Shown here: positions 1-12,324 of the stretch, piece by piece
Layout of the letters: every line of letters begins with the position of its first letter
Position numbering within the stretch: the first letter of the stretch is position 1
NCBI GenBank assembly: GCA_016987375.1
Contig: PJRA01000030.1
Location: 523,101 to 571,348 of the forward strand
Reading direction: 5' to 3'
DNA: 48,248 nt
Origin: Brachionus koreanus
Lineage: Eukaryota; Rotifera; Eurotatoria; Ploima; Brachionidae
Translations under genes and position numbers: made by a program
The notes under the pieces: generated by a model
The model's database searches: none
What the model was told of the DNA's origin: nothing
Seen by the model: the letters and a program-made list of their open reading frames with translations, nothing else

Positions 1-185
1 TTGAGTTTTTATTATTTTTTCAGAATAAAATTATTTCAATTTTAATGACAAATGTTCAATTTTTACATTTTTCTTACCAAAAACCTAATTTTTTTGGCCG
101 TAAGCATTTTGGGATGGTTTTACCAAAATTTACGTTATTTAACTAACCAACAGACTAGTGCTTAAAAGACTGATTAACACTAAAA

Positions 186-412
186 TAAAGTAAAATTTAA
201 GATCAAACTTCAAAATTTCAAACATGCTCAAAATTTATTACATGCGTAATTGATTGCATTGCAGACTTCAGTATTTTTTATACTTCAAATACCATTTTTA
301 AATTTGAAAAAAAAGGATAGCCGCGTGTAATCATGCAAATGATGAAATTACGCATTTTAAATATTTTGAGCACATTTGAAATTTTGAAATTTGATCATAA
401 TTTACTTTGCTA
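186..412. repeat. Foldback element with about 65-bp inverted arms
   Basis: The left arm (about 186-250) and right arm (about 345-412) are imperfect inverted repeats. Both contain, in inverse order, AAAGTAAA, GATCAAA, TTCAAAATTTCAAA, TGCTCAAAAT and TGCGTAATT. About 95 bp separates them. No open frame lies inside. This fits a foldback MITE or a snapback rearrangement; no target duplication was identified, so the superfamily is unknown. Confidence 0.7.
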
Positions 413-799
413 TTAACACTGCATTTATTCAATTTGTATAAAAAAGATAATTACTTAAAAAATAAAATAATTAAAAAAAACTAAAAATTTAAGTTTTTTA
501 AAAAAATCTTAAAAAATAAATTTTATATTTTTTATACATAGAAAACTTAGATGTGGCGAATTTCAACATTGATTTCTTTATTAATCTTCGGTTAAAAAAA
601 TTCAAACGATTTTATCCACAATCAGATTTGATATTGCTTATATTAAGTTCCATTGCTTAAATTATATAATGAAAGTTTTTAAAAACTATATCTTAACAGA
701 AGTTAGCAGATAGAAGAGTCTTCTAATACTGAATATTTTTTTGACAACTAAAAAGATGGTACAAATTTAATTAGTTTAATTGGTGATCAATCTTAAAGC

Positions 800-1033
800 T
801 AGTGTTGGATGTCGTCAGTGGAGCCATAAGACGACCAAAAAATGGTTTTTATGGCGGTAAATAAAAATAAAATTAAAAAAATTCAAATATGAAAATTTTA
901 TTGAAGAAAAAAAAATTGACTATAAGAAAAACAATAAAATTTAGAAAAAAATTTTAACCCTTGCACGGCCATCAAGACAACAAACACTAAGTTTTGGCGG
1001 TCTAGTGGCCGCCAATGACAGTATTCAACACTC
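800..1033. mobile_element. hAT-like non-autonomous element (MITE)
   Basis: The element starts TAGTGTTGGATGTCGTCAG and ends with the inverse of a similar sequence (GTATTCAACACT). It is flanked by exact 8-bp direct repeats CTTAAAGC at 792-799 and 1034-1041. An 8-bp duplication and TAGNG-type ends are the usual signature of hAT elements (family knowledge). Subterminal GGCGG/GGCC-type motifs occur on both sides. There is no transposase. Related copies lie at 11076, 22578 and 33678. Confidence 0.75.
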
Positions 1034-1274
1034 CTTAAAGCCTAAATAAAATAATAATTACAATAATAATAATTATTTAATTCTTTTAAGTATTTTAGTA
1101 GGATCATGATTTTCAGATCGTAGTTCTTTTACTTTTTTAAACATTAAATGCTTTATTTAAAATCAACTATAAAAAATTTAAAATATTTTTAAACTAACTT
1201 AACATTTGTGTAACTAAAACTTAAAATTATAATTCATTTAAATAAAAAAATAAAAATTTTCACATTTTATTTTC

Positions 1275-4200
1275 ATGAATTCATTGGCACAAGAGTTTGA
1301 CCTCGACTTGATAGAATTTTTGACAGAATTCTGCATAAACGAGATCGCTTTAGAAGGATTGCAAGGTAATCTAGATCCTGAAAAATGTTTCCATTTTAAA
1401 CTACTCTACTAGGATGTCAGCTAACCGAAGTATGCGATCTTTTTATTTCTTCATGCGACAAAATAATTCAAGACTTTGACTCATCAATTCGCACCGATAC
1501 CATAAATCGCTATTGTATTATTCACGAACTATTCACTGAATCCAAATCAAACCAAATAACAAAAAAATTTTTATTTAAAATTTTATTTAACCAGACTGAT
1601 CTTGGATTTTATTCGGCAGATCAGCCGGATTCAACTGACCCAATACCCAAAAAATCACACACTAGATCGTTGGTTTTAGCTAAAAATAAAAATATCAAAT
1701 ATCAAAAAATTATAAATGATCCTCAGCTAAATCAGCGTGGATACTCAACCGATTATTTTGATCGCCATCCGATTGAAATCGACCAAAATACATCGTTTGA
1801 CGAACTTGTTAAAAATTACAAGCAAGTAAAAATAGTGGCTAGTCAAGAGTTACGTAACAAAGTCCTATGTCCATCTTATCGGTATTTAGACTTTGAAAAT
1901 CTAAATGATTTGGAATATTGTGTTCTAGAGTCGATCGGTCGTAGCCGCTACGACCGGGTCTATTCAACCGGCGAAGACGGTCTTGTTCAACAATTCGACC
2001 TAGTTCCTAAACAACTTCATTACATTCTGGTGAATCTAGAGTCACATGGTCTCATAAAAAAGCAAGTTCTCACTGCGGAGAAAAAAAAAAGCGTTGTTCA
2101 GTTAACAAAATTTGCATGCCGGATCAAATCCTCTTGTGAAAAACTGGTAGATTATTTAATGCTCAAGAATGAGGCAAACGAATATTCAGACTCGGCATTT
2201 AATGTTAAAAAATCTATTGGCATATCTAATAAACAATTCAAAACTCTAATTCAGTCTTGCGAAAAACAAGGCATTTTAAAGCGTTTTCTAATTACTGTTC
2301 AAGTAAATTTAAAAAAAAATAAATCATCCTCAAAATTGTATTCCAAAGATCGTCAAGTCCGAATGATTAAACTAACCGATACATATATTAAGCAGTATTT
2401 ATCAAACAAAGATGATGACACTTTAATTGAAGAAGATGACCAAAGCGAGCCCGAATTAAATTCATTGATTGGCACCGCTCAGTCAAGCTATACTAGTTTG
2501 TACACTCAGATATTTGATAAGATAGATCAGTGCGGCAAAGAGGGCATTTCTCTCAAGCAATTGGGCCATTTGTTCGGCTTCGACTTTTACAAATCGCGTC
2601 GAATGGGCTCCAATTTGCAGACACATCCTGACGTGGTCACTATGATTAAAGAAACTAATCGGGGCAAAGCCAAATATCAGACAATATGCTTGCGCAAACA
2701 TCTTTCTGATTCCAAGAGGACACAGTCTCAAGAGATTACCATTCTTCCTCAGAAAAACATTCAAGCTTTGATCTCTAATCGAATGCTGAATAGAAAGAAA
2801 ATAATTGAGGACTATTTAAATGCCAATAAAATATGCACTAAATATGAGCTGAGCCGGGAAATTCGCGAGCATGAGGAAAAAATTGGCCTCAAGGGTTCAA
2901 TCGATTCTAAAACTACTAAAAGAATGCTTTTAGCGATGGAAAAAGAAGGAATGCTCAAAATTTTTACAGTCAACTTGAAAAATATGTCCTATATGGGTGT
3001 CAGATTGGCCAGTTTGGATGAAAATGATGATTTGTTTGTCAATTATTGTGCCACATTTAAACGAACTTTTGATACAGTAGATGTAAAAAGTCAAGAGTTT
3101 GTTCAAAGTCAACCCATTGAAGAGAATAAATTTAAGTTGACAAAAAAATTTATTCAATCAATTGTGGATAAATTTGAATTTTCGACAAATTTCTCGAAAA
3201 AATATGCACTTGTACCTAAATTTCAAAAAGCTATAATACTGCATCGATTTTTGAGCTATATCGTTTTTTATTTTAATGGAAAAAAGCAGTGTGAAAACTC
3301 ATCAATCATACCAAACATACCAGAAGATGAGCTAAAAAGTTATAATGATTCAAATAAAAATGATCTAGATATTGTGGACAGCTGTAAGTTGCCAACAATG
3401 AACAATCTTTACCAGCCATTGGAAGAGAAGAATCATTTGAATTGGAATTCGTTCATTCCTCCATTGAAAAATTCTTACAAAGACTGTATATTCATAGGCG
3501 AAATATTTTCTCAAATGCCTCTATCAATTTTCTGCTCATTAATAGTGATAAATCACCAAGTTCCTGGACTAGTTGCCATCCTCAAGCATCCACAGAAGCG
3601 GCACATATTGGTAAAAGATCTGCCTGCTGAACTAATTGCTCCTTTGATATTTGAACGTCGTTATCTACAGCGTATGCTAGCAATTCTTCAATTACTAGCA
3701 TGCTTAGGTCTTGTCACATTTGTTGAATCAATTTTTAAAAATAGCCAGGCGGCAAGCAGGGATGTTCAATCTCAACTTATTTATGTTCATCGTAAGGCCG
3801 GGTTTTACGACACTACTACCAATAGCTGTCAGTCATGGCCCGAGCTTAAAGAAGCAAACACCAAAGTAATAAGTAAAGAAGCCAAATATGACAAATTTAT
3901 ATTCGAATTTTGCTCTGACCAAGAGGTAGTGGACTACTGGAGAAAACTGTTGCATGTTTCGATGAATACTTACAAGTTCGGTGTGGCCAAGTGGCTTCAC
4001 GAAAGTCGCCGTTCAAGACAAGAGCTGCTTAACAAAATTGTCAACAAAATTCCTCTTGAAGACGTGCACTGCTTGTGGCCGATCGATGATTATGGTGACC
4101 ACATGGGTCCTGGTATGTACGATTCTCAGCTCTTTTTGAACTCGTTCAAAAACTGGATGATCAATCAAACAAATTTAACCAGTTTATCATCGCAGAATTT

Positions 4201-6682
4201 GGCTATAACCAAAGAAGCCGATCACTCTTTTGCACCTTACTCCGAACTAGCACTTTTTTTTCCTTTCGGTGTGTTTAGAGGTCTGGCATCGAGTGCTTCA
4301 CAACGCATGAGGAAAAAACCTGTTAAAAGAAAAATAGTCGAAAGCAAAAAAAAAATTGAACTCAATTTAAAAAAGCCGAAGATAACAGCAAAATCTAAAA
4401 ATCAAAATTTGATTAAAGCAGCCAAACATTTAATTGATAGAGCTAAAATGCATACACAAAAATCAGTTCAGAACGCGCCCATACCCGATCATAGAGCTAC
4501 ATGGAGTCCGTCCGAAGACGAAATGATTCTCTTGATTAAAGTAACAGCTCTTTATTTTGCACCTAATGAAAAGAGTGTACCATTCAAGCTTATCAGTGAC
4601 ATAATGAACAGACTTATGCCTAAAAATTGCTCAGATAAGCGAGTTAGCTCTTTTGGTAGAAGAATTAAAATATTGATGAAATCCAAAATGAATTGCTTAT
4701 TTGTGGCTAATAAGCTTGAATTATGTAAACAAGACAAAACGTTTGAGAATAAATATGCCACCAAAAGAACTAAAGTTAAAAGAAATCTAGTCGATAAAGA
4801 ATTAATTGATCTTTATTTAAGTTTTATTATGGATATGAAGGAAAAATTTAGACAAGAGTCACCTAATGAATTAAAAATCGAATTGCCTGACTCAATCGAA
4901 ATGTTTCATCAAAAATACAAAATATTGAATACACAAAAAGATATTTTGTTCAAAGATGTGTCCAGCTATTTTCAGCAACCGAAAAGTGATTATGAAATTA
5001 CACTCAATACACTTCATAGTGCTATTCATGTAAGTTGCTGTTCATGTAATTATTTTAAACAAATTTGATTCTCAGAAATACAAATAATTAATAGTTTAAT
5101 TAGCTATGATATTGTTTTTTTATCGATAAAGTCTTTGAATAGATTTAAAATTCATTAAAAAAATATGATTTTATTAATTTACATCATAAAAAAAATTTTA
5201 AATTTCAATTTAATTTTTAAAAAATTAATCGAATTAATAATTGACTAAAAAAAATTATTTTCCCAATTTTCCCAATCGATTGGAGTCGATTACCAACACT
5301 AATTTTAACCAGTGTTCTTTATAAAAGAATATAATGTAATTATTATTATCATTATGCCATAAAATGACATGTCTTAAATATCGAACAATTACGTTAATTT
5401 TTAATATTCAAAAATAAAACATATTTTAAGTTTTTCAATTTGATTTAAAATGCTTTCTTTTAAATATAGTCTAATTTATTTAATTATTGTAAATCATTAA
5501 TTAAATAAATTAAATAATTGTTTCAACGGTAAATTGAATTATATGCTCAAAATAAATGAAAGTATTCAAAAAAATTTTTTTTAATTTAAATATCTAAATA
5601 GAAACATATTTTAATTTATAGCAATACAAAGGCTATTCAACTGTTTCAATATCCTAGTAGATACAAGAAATTTAATTTAAAATTAAATATTCTTTTGAAC
5701 TCAAATCTTTGACCCCGAACCCCGTCAAAGCAACTTAACGGGTGTTCAAAAAGTAATGGCCGTTTTTATTAAATTAAAAAAAAAACATGTTCTTCTAATA
5801 AAAAGACTATGAAATTTTATACGAATGTAACTAAACTTCTAATGTAAAAAAATTAATTATTATTTAATCTAAATGGTGTTAATTATTTGAATTAGGCCAA
5901 GACATTGTCTATGACCCTTTCATAAAAATGTCCTCGGAAAAATAATTTTTAGGAAATTAAGTTTTATATATCATGTTATAGAAATTTTTACAATTTTTTA
6001 AATATTTATAAATTTTTTTGAAACAATGATTCATTCAAAAGTTATGACAAGAAAACACTGAATTTTGACATATTTTTTGTTGCTTAATATTCGAGTGTTT
6101 TAGCATGTTTGATCATAACTTTTGAATTAAATAAGATGATTTCATCAAATTTTCTAACTTATTATTAAACTCACATGAATTACAAAAATTTTTTAGAGCT
6201 CGATTTTAATAAATGACAAAACACCTCGCATTTTTGAATCATTCAACCTATTTGACAAGTATAGTGATCAACTTTTAACAGACGTAATAACCAAAATGAG
6301 TTCTCAGCATAAAATCATAGCTCCGACCAAATATTCAGTTAGTATCATATGTAAAAATAAATGAAATAATTTCTATAATTATTTATAGGAATTGAAAAAA
6401 AAGAATGTTACTGCATTCTCTAAACACATCGGAAAAGCTTACCATATATCCCAACGGTATCAATACAAATGGATAAACACAATATCTACAAATGTGCTTC
6501 CAGAAACAAATAAATTTAAAGAAGACCTAATTCAATCAAAATTGAATAATAACACCATGTTTGATTGTACTGATCGTGATGATTTAGGAATGACCAGCTT
6601 TTTGGCTCATACTATTGATAATTCGGATATTCAGGTACAGATAGATGTACCAAACAAAATTTGGGTTTCTAAATTGATTTAA
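1275..6682 (+). CDS. GTF3C1: General transcription factor 3C subunit 1 (TFIIIC B-box-binding subunit)
   Basis: Largest TFIIIC subunit, which binds the B box of RNA polymerase III promoters. Exons read 1275-1365, 1413-5029, 6197-6337 and 6389-6682, about 1380 residues. The start at 1275 restores the family N-terminus EIALEGLQG across a 47-bp phase-1 intron; the long uninterrupted frame alone misses it. The B-block-like winged-helix region lies near residues 210-270 (RSRYDR...QLHYILVNL...GLI). A Myb-like WSPSEDEMI segment lies near residue 1070. A 1167-bp intron joins IH at 5029 to SSILINDK, and this junction keeps the colinear family pattern up to AYHISQRYQ and IDVPNKIWV. The protein stops well short of the roughly 2100-residue human length. 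The last exon ends either at 6682 or at an unrecognised donor. Family identity is certain; the 3' end is less so. Confidence 0.9.
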
Positions 6683-6848
6683 AAATTTTTTTATTCTTAA
6701 AAAATGTTGTTAAAATAAAAATAAACTCAATTAAATTTTAAAATTTTATTTTTAATTTAAATTAATAAACCAAATTTCCATAGATAACAGAATAAAAAGC
6801 AAAGTTAAAAATTTAATTTTAAGAATTTATAATTTTTATTTATACACA

Positions 6849-7277
6849 TTGTATTTCAGATTAGAATTTTTTTTTAAATTTAATTCAGAGAATTACGCCA
6901 GATTCGGCGATGAACAAAAAAGGATATTTAAGAGAATTCCAATAAAGATTTTAAAATTAAGAGATTGTAAATTTTGGAGGAATTAATGCCCTTAATGAAT
7001 AATGCCTTAATGAAGCCTTATGATGAATTTAAAAATAGCTATTTAGTCGAACAAACTGGCTATGTAGATTTGGATAAGTATACTTTAAAGTGCATTTTAA
7101 ATTAATATTTGTTCACATTTATCTTCTACAAATATTATAACTACACAACAAACATTCGCTTTAGTATACAATGAAGAGAATAATTTTATTTCAGTGTCCT
7201 TAGTTGTAGAGATGGCAAAATTCAAAGATAAATTGAAAAAAATGGAAAACTTAGATATCAAATTCAATTTTGAATAA
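6849..7277 (+). other. Coding-like segments downstream of GTF3C1, frame-broken
   Basis: Three overlapping open stretches read like protein. 6885-6986 contains ENYARFGDEQKRIFKR. 6971-7105 contains MKPYDEFKNSYLVEQTGYVD. 7101-7277 contains ALVYNEENNF and VEMAKFKDKLKKMENL. They sit in different frames with no clean GT-AG join of matching phase between them. Adding one A near 6970 would join the first two. They may be the missing GTF3C1 C-terminal exons, an independent small gene, or a decayed one. I do not recognise a family. Confidence 0.4.
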
Positions 7278-8486
7278 AAGAATATTAAAAAAAAATTTCT
7301 CTTTAATTTTTAATTTCATAATTTAATTCTTCTCTATTATTTAATTTAAAAATGATTAATGAAGTAAAAAAGTTTTCTTTTAAAAATCTTCTTTTTGTTC
7401 TCCTAATATAACCGGTTTTATTCAAAATAGAACCAATTTCCCGATCCTAGCACTAATTTTTGATATTTAAAAGTTTGATTAGTTATACAAAAAGGATTCA
7501 AATAAAGATGAGGTTTAAACATATTTATAAAACTATTAAATTTAAGCTAAAATTGAATTAAAAAAATATGTTTTTTTTTAAATTTTGCTTAGCATTGTTT
7601 TGTTTTGCTTGATTTTCCCAGTAGTAAAAAGAATTTCGGAATGACTTTCTCTCTAAATGAGCTTTTTTTTGTGTTACTTTCACAGATTGATGTTTTCTCT
7701 CAATATTATAACAGTTTTATGCTAAGACAAATGATGAATGGGAAAATTCTCTCTAGCTAAGATTAAGTTAAATATACAGATTAAGTATGGAATTAAGCAT
7801 AAATTAAAATAATTGATTTTTATGATTAATTTAAGATTATTGATAAATTATATCAAAATTTTAATAAAAATATCTAACATTGAACTGACATCATTTAATA
7901 TTTATTTTAAAAATCTGTGTTTACATAGTCTGATATTTTTTAAATTTTATAAATTAATTCATAAATTAATATGAGCTCTTATTCTTTCGAATTAAGCAAA
8001 ATATTTTCATATTTATAACTAAACTTTATACACTTGTTATTTTCTTTTTTTTAATTTTTAAAAATTTTCTAGGATTCATTAAATTTTTTGAATATTTTTA
8101 TTAAAATTTATGGCATTTATTAACATATTTGTTAGTTTAATCTGAACTTGAGACTTAATACTTAATATTGTTATGTCATTTTAATTTGGTTTTATTTATA
8201 AAGAATAAAACCACTCAAATAGAACCTAAAGTTCATAATTTAAAAATAAGCCAAACTTTAGCTATTCCATTTAGCAAAATAAAAAAGGAATAAAAATTAT
8301 ACTATTATGATACTATTTTAATATCAATTGCGTTAAAATTTGATTTAAAATTGGAATAATTTCGATTCATTTAGTTTTATCAAATTTTTCGTTTAAATAA
8401 TAAAATTTATGCTTTTTATAATTGGTGATTTTTATTTGAGTTCTAAGACATGTTTAAGATTAAAACAAACAAAAATTTTGCTAAAA
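7278..8486. other. AT-rich intergenic, no gene seen
   Basis: Only short frames interrupted by stops. A single hAT-like terminus (GCACTA near 7451) may be a worn element end. This interval is the 3' flank of the minus-strand membrane-protein gene. Confidence 0.5.
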
Positions 8487-8891
8487 TCATTTCGGCTTAA
8501 ATTGAGGAAAAAATGAATACACTAAATAACAAAATAAAATGGATAAAATAACAACTATTGATATGATTATAAAAAAATAAATCCAATTTTCTTTATCAGA
8601 CGCATAAATCTCACCAGGATTGTATTGTTGAGAATTCATTGAGCTTAAATTATTACTAAATGATAGACGGTCGTTGTCAAAGTTATCAAAATTTTTTCTC
8701 TTCATTGCAACATCAAGTATCGTTTTCCAATTATTCCGAGCCAGTTCAGTTTTAAATCGGTTACTCTGATTATTGACTAGAAAAGCAGTCTTTTTAGCCG
8801 ACTCATGAGCGGTCTTGGCACCGGACGAGTCTAGATTTTTATTTAGAATAATTACTGATTTATCATTTTCATTTGTTTGCTTTGACTCCAT
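8487..8891 (-). CDS. Small single-pass membrane protein, unknown
   Basis: Single exon, 134 residues. The N-terminal 100 residues are hydrophilic and rich in Asn, Lys and Ser. One strong membrane segment follows at about residues 103-127 (WIYFFIIISIVVILSILF), then a short basic tail FKPK. There is no N-terminal signal peptide, so it should be a tail-anchored or single-pass protein with a long soluble N-terminus. The start codon is preceded directly by a splice-acceptor-like TTTATGCTTTAG on the coding strand, which supports this start and suggests a 5' intron or a trans-splice site. I do not recognise a family. Confidence 0.6.
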   Translation of the reverse strand: MESKQTNENDKSVIILNKNLDSSGAKTAHESAKKTAFLVNNQSNRFKTELARNNWKTILDVAMKRKNFDNFDNDRLSFSNNLSSMNSQQYNPGEIYASDKENWIYFFIIISIVVILSILFCYLVYSFFPQFKPK

Positions 8892-10177
8892 CTAAAGCAT
8901 AAATTCAATAATTGAAATTAAAATTCAACCTTATGAAATAAATTAAATGTTTCCTTTATAAAGAAGCAAAAAGTAAATATTTAATTCTATCTAAAGAGCA
9001 AGAAGCAATTTTAATTAAAACATCAATTAAAAATAAGTTTATGTTAAAAAAGTTGATATTTCAGGAATTATTTATCTCACGAAAATTTAAAAGCTTAAAA
9101 AAACACGCATATCTACTGGGACGTTCATGAAAAAACCGTGAAACCATTCGGGTATTTTAATTGTCTATGGAATTTTTTCTAAAAAATTTAAGCGGATTTT
9201 ACTAAACAAAACCTATTCATGAAAATTTCTTCTTAAAATTATGTTATTTTAACAAAATTTCAATTAATAAATTCCGTATTATTTCAAAAAAATATTGTTT
9301 CTGCAACCTTACATGCCAATTTTCTTCAAATTTTCAAAATTGAAAAATTCTTTTTTTATTGTTAACAAAAGCAAATGAAGGTCTCTATACCATGTAAACA
9401 TAGTGTTTTATTGAAATTTTACCTATTGATTAAATAAATAAAATATTCAGAAAAAAAACAATTTAGATTTTTGATTTGTCTCTTTATAAACAAAAATTTC
9501 CTTGTTGTGAAAGAAAAGTTTTAAACAAATTTTGCTTTTATTTCTACTTTTTAAGTGTAAGTTATTTGATGAAAATTTGGTCCGAATTTAACGAAAGAAA
9601 AATTTATTTTTAGTATAAATTTTTATTGCCTCTTGTAAAACGAATATCAAAATTATGGCCTTATTCAAAAATTTACTTTATGGCATTAATAAAAAATTAA
9701 TTTAACTATCATATGTTATAAAATCATATTTAAAATAAATTAAAAATTTTATTAATTTAGTTAAATTGAATTAATTATAAATTAGACTTTATACTCGATT
9801 CAGCTTTGGCTTAAAAATTATGTTTTAATGTACAAATATCCGTTTTTACAAACTCATTCTATTAGAATTTATTCGAATTGATACTCTCATTTAAAAGCAT
9901 CTATTTAAACGATTATACAAGCGTTCCTTTATTTTTTCGTCTATAAAAATAAGCCTTTTAATTTGAAATGTTTATAAACAAAAAGAAAAAAAATAGTATT
10001 TTTTTCTCTCATAAAAAATCGAAATTTAAGCAATTAAAAAAATATTAAATATGCTTTAAAAATTACAATTACTGTGTTAATTGTGCTTGTTAATAATCTT
10101 TTTTTCATCTGTATTTATTATAACTTTTAAATTATTTAGACAATTTTTATCTTAAATTTAAAAAAAAAATTTGCGTT
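8892..10177. other. AT-rich intergenic, no gene seen
   Basis: Upstream flank of the 8487-8891 gene. No open frame with protein-like composition, and no recognisable promoter motif beyond general AT-richness. Confidence 0.5.
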
Positions 10178-10318
10178 CTGAACTGCAGAGATATTTATGA
10201 AGATTCTTTCACCCTAAGCGGTTTTTGAAATTTCGGTTCTGTGCTTGCATGACTTACACGTAAACCATTCGGCCATTCGGGATTGTTTCATCCCACTCCA
10301 TTCTTCGCTAGGATAGAA
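10178..10318 (-). mobile_element. tRNA-derived SINE copy (degenerate, rearranged)
   Basis: On the minus strand it carries an A-box-like TGGCCGAATGG, then CATGCAAGCA, a worn B-box region, and the body motif GAAAGAATCTTC...ATATCTCTGCAG. These are shared with the copies at 20025 and 36092. A piece matching the SINE 3' end (CTATCCTAGCG) is attached on the tRNA side in the opposite orientation, as at 20025. Confidence 0.65.
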
Positions 10319-11075
10319 AAGAGAAAACTATTATACAACTATTTAAACTTAAATATTAATATGAATTGTTTCAAAAATAACCATATTTTAAAAGATTTTT
10401 TCATGTATTCAAAAATAGGCTGAAAGGTTAGGTCTTTATTTTATCCAGCCACGGCCTTGCTTTAATTATTTTAGCAAGGCCTATAAAATATATACGTAAA
10501 AAAATGAAAAAAATCTAGAAAAGTGCAATTTTATTAAAATCGTGAAAAAAATGAAAGAAAATCTGATATAAAAAAATTGGATAGGAAAGTTTGATCTAGG
10601 AAAATTTTCTATTAATGAAATTATTTATGTTTAATAAAAGTTATCAAGCATTTATCAAACATGAAATGATGCTTAATTTTTAATTCGATTGCAATTGTTA
10701 AAAAAAGAATTTTTTAAAGGATTTTTTGAATTTGAAAACTAATTAGAACAACAATTGAGTATTACGGTCGAAGAAAGAAATTTAATTTTTTGCTATTAAT
10801 TTATTCTTATTATCTAAAATCAAGATTTAGCAACAAAAAATAAAAATAAAAATAAAGTTATGAAAAGACTTGAATTTTCCGGAAGAAAAAAAAGTTGATT
10901 TTTTAAAATTTGAATTAATTATGGCAGGTTTTTCAAGAAATTTACAGAATTCATTAAAAAACATTTTTAATTGAAAAATCTCTGTTCAATTATTGAATTT
11001 AGTTTGTTCTATTTAAGAACATTTTTGCTTAATTTTCAAATGTTAAAAAATTTTTAAAAAAGCATCAATTATTTT
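10319..11075. other. AT-rich intergenic with one strong hairpin
   Basis: No gene seen. It contains a perfect 9-bp stem GGCCTTGCT (10453-10461) and AGCAAGGCC (10473-10481) around an 11-nt loop, in an otherwise GC-poor setting. Confidence 0.5.
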
Positions 11076-11637
11076 TAGTGTTGGATGTGATCTTAGCGGA
11101 ACGGTCTAAATCGCGGACGGTTTTTTGCGTTCAGACAGCCGGTCTATCAAACGGTCTCAAATTTTTGCCGCCAAAAATACCGCCAACCAAAAACGGGCGG
11201 TCATAAATACGGCCGAAAAAAAACTGGCGATTATTTAGACGGTCTCCCAAACAGTCTAAAGTTTTATCCGAAATAAAGATTTTTTAAATTTATAATTATT
11301 TATAAATTTTAATTAATTTTAATTTAATTAATAAATTTTTTTGACAAAAAATCTTTTTTGATAAAAAAAATAACTGAATTTAAAGGCATTTTTTTTAAAA
11401 AAATGATATTTTTTAAAAATATTTTTAAAGTTTCAATCAAAAATATTTCAAATTTTCAAATATAGCTCAAATTAACAAAAATACTAGTTGGCCGTGTTTT
11501 TTTTTTCAGTCTTAAAATGAGGCCGTTGGGATGACCGGCCAAAAGACCGTCCACAAATAGTTGGCCGAGTTAGGCGGATAAGGTCGCGGCCACAAATAAT
11601 TTTTAAATATTTATCCTGAGTACGGATACCAACACTA
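11076..11637. mobile_element. hAT-like MITE, long copy
   Basis: Starts TAGTGTTGGATGTGATC and ends GGATACCAACACTA, inverted termini of the same family as the element at 800. Both subterminal regions are dense in GGTCT, CGGTC, GGCCG and GGCGG motifs in alternating orientations, and the centre is AT-rich with no transposase frame. Flanking 8-mers (ATTATTTT and TTTAATTT) are similar but not identical, so the target duplication is unproven. Confidence 0.75.
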
Positions 11638-11883
11638 TTTAATTTATAAAAATCAATAATTTAACTATTGATTTAAAAAATTTTACTTAATAATTTAATC
11701 AAAATTTTTTTTTCTTGATTTTTTAAATTTATTAAAATTATTTTTATAAAATTTATTACCACTTTTTAAAATATTAATTACCACTGACGTCTATTTTTCT
11801 TGAACCGAATTTCACGAGCTCTCTAAAAGCTTGTTTAGTTTTTTTCCAGGAATTAAAGTTTTTAAGATATTTAGATAAAATAG

Positions 11884-12080
11884 TTATTTTGAAAATTCTA
11901 TTACGACATACCATTCGATTCGGAATTTTTCAAGCTTTTTGACTGTTATGTTTGTTATCCTATACTGACTCCATTTTGACCACATACTGACTTCAAACGG
12001 ACCATCAGGATTTAAAAACCGCTTCAGGTATTTTCCAATTGATTTTGAGAATTTATTTTCTTGAATCTCATGTACTTAAA
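11884..12080 (-). pseudogene. Coding relic, possibly MULE-type transposase fragment
   Basis: A minus-strand frame of about 63 codons reads GKYLKRFLNPDGPFEVSMW, then SKWSQYRITNITVKKLEKF, and ends EFSK-stop. The PFEVSMW...YRITN pattern is reminiscent of the C-terminal part of MULE transposases (often LWN...RTNN), but the typical EGWH motif is absent. No start, splice partner or full-length context is visible. Treat the assignment as tentative. Confidence 0.35.
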
Positions 12081-12324
12081 ATATTTAATGTCTTTAGGAT
12101 GAAAGGATTAATTTTTTAAAAAAGGAGATCACATAATTAAGATAATTTTATTACAAAAAATATTGGTTTTGTTCATCAAAAAAAATAAACATTTTCGTTT
12201 TATCAGTCATTCTCGCGCAAAAAAGCAGACAATTCACATTCACTTGAACGACACAAATCCAAAAACAACAATCAAACCGGATTTTACAGTTAGTTTATAC
12301 CTAATGACGAAAAAAAAAAGTTAA

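Noticed and set aside
2483..3157. Antisense frames within GTF3C1
   Set aside because: Shadows of a well-supported coding exon with no features of their own.
5030..5087. Alternative 46-bp intron giving a GTF3C1 end at 5087
   Set aside because: GT-AG sites exist, but the longer intron to 6197 restores colinear family sequence over about 140 residues, so the short form would be at best a minor transcript.
5250..5293. Possible hAT-family end (ACCAACACTA)
   Set aside because: Single terminus without a partner; could be a truncated copy but not supportable as an element.
5736..5770. Mariner-like terminal sequence GTTCAAAAAGTAATGGCCG
   Set aside because: Only one end is visible and no inverse partner or transposase was found nearby.
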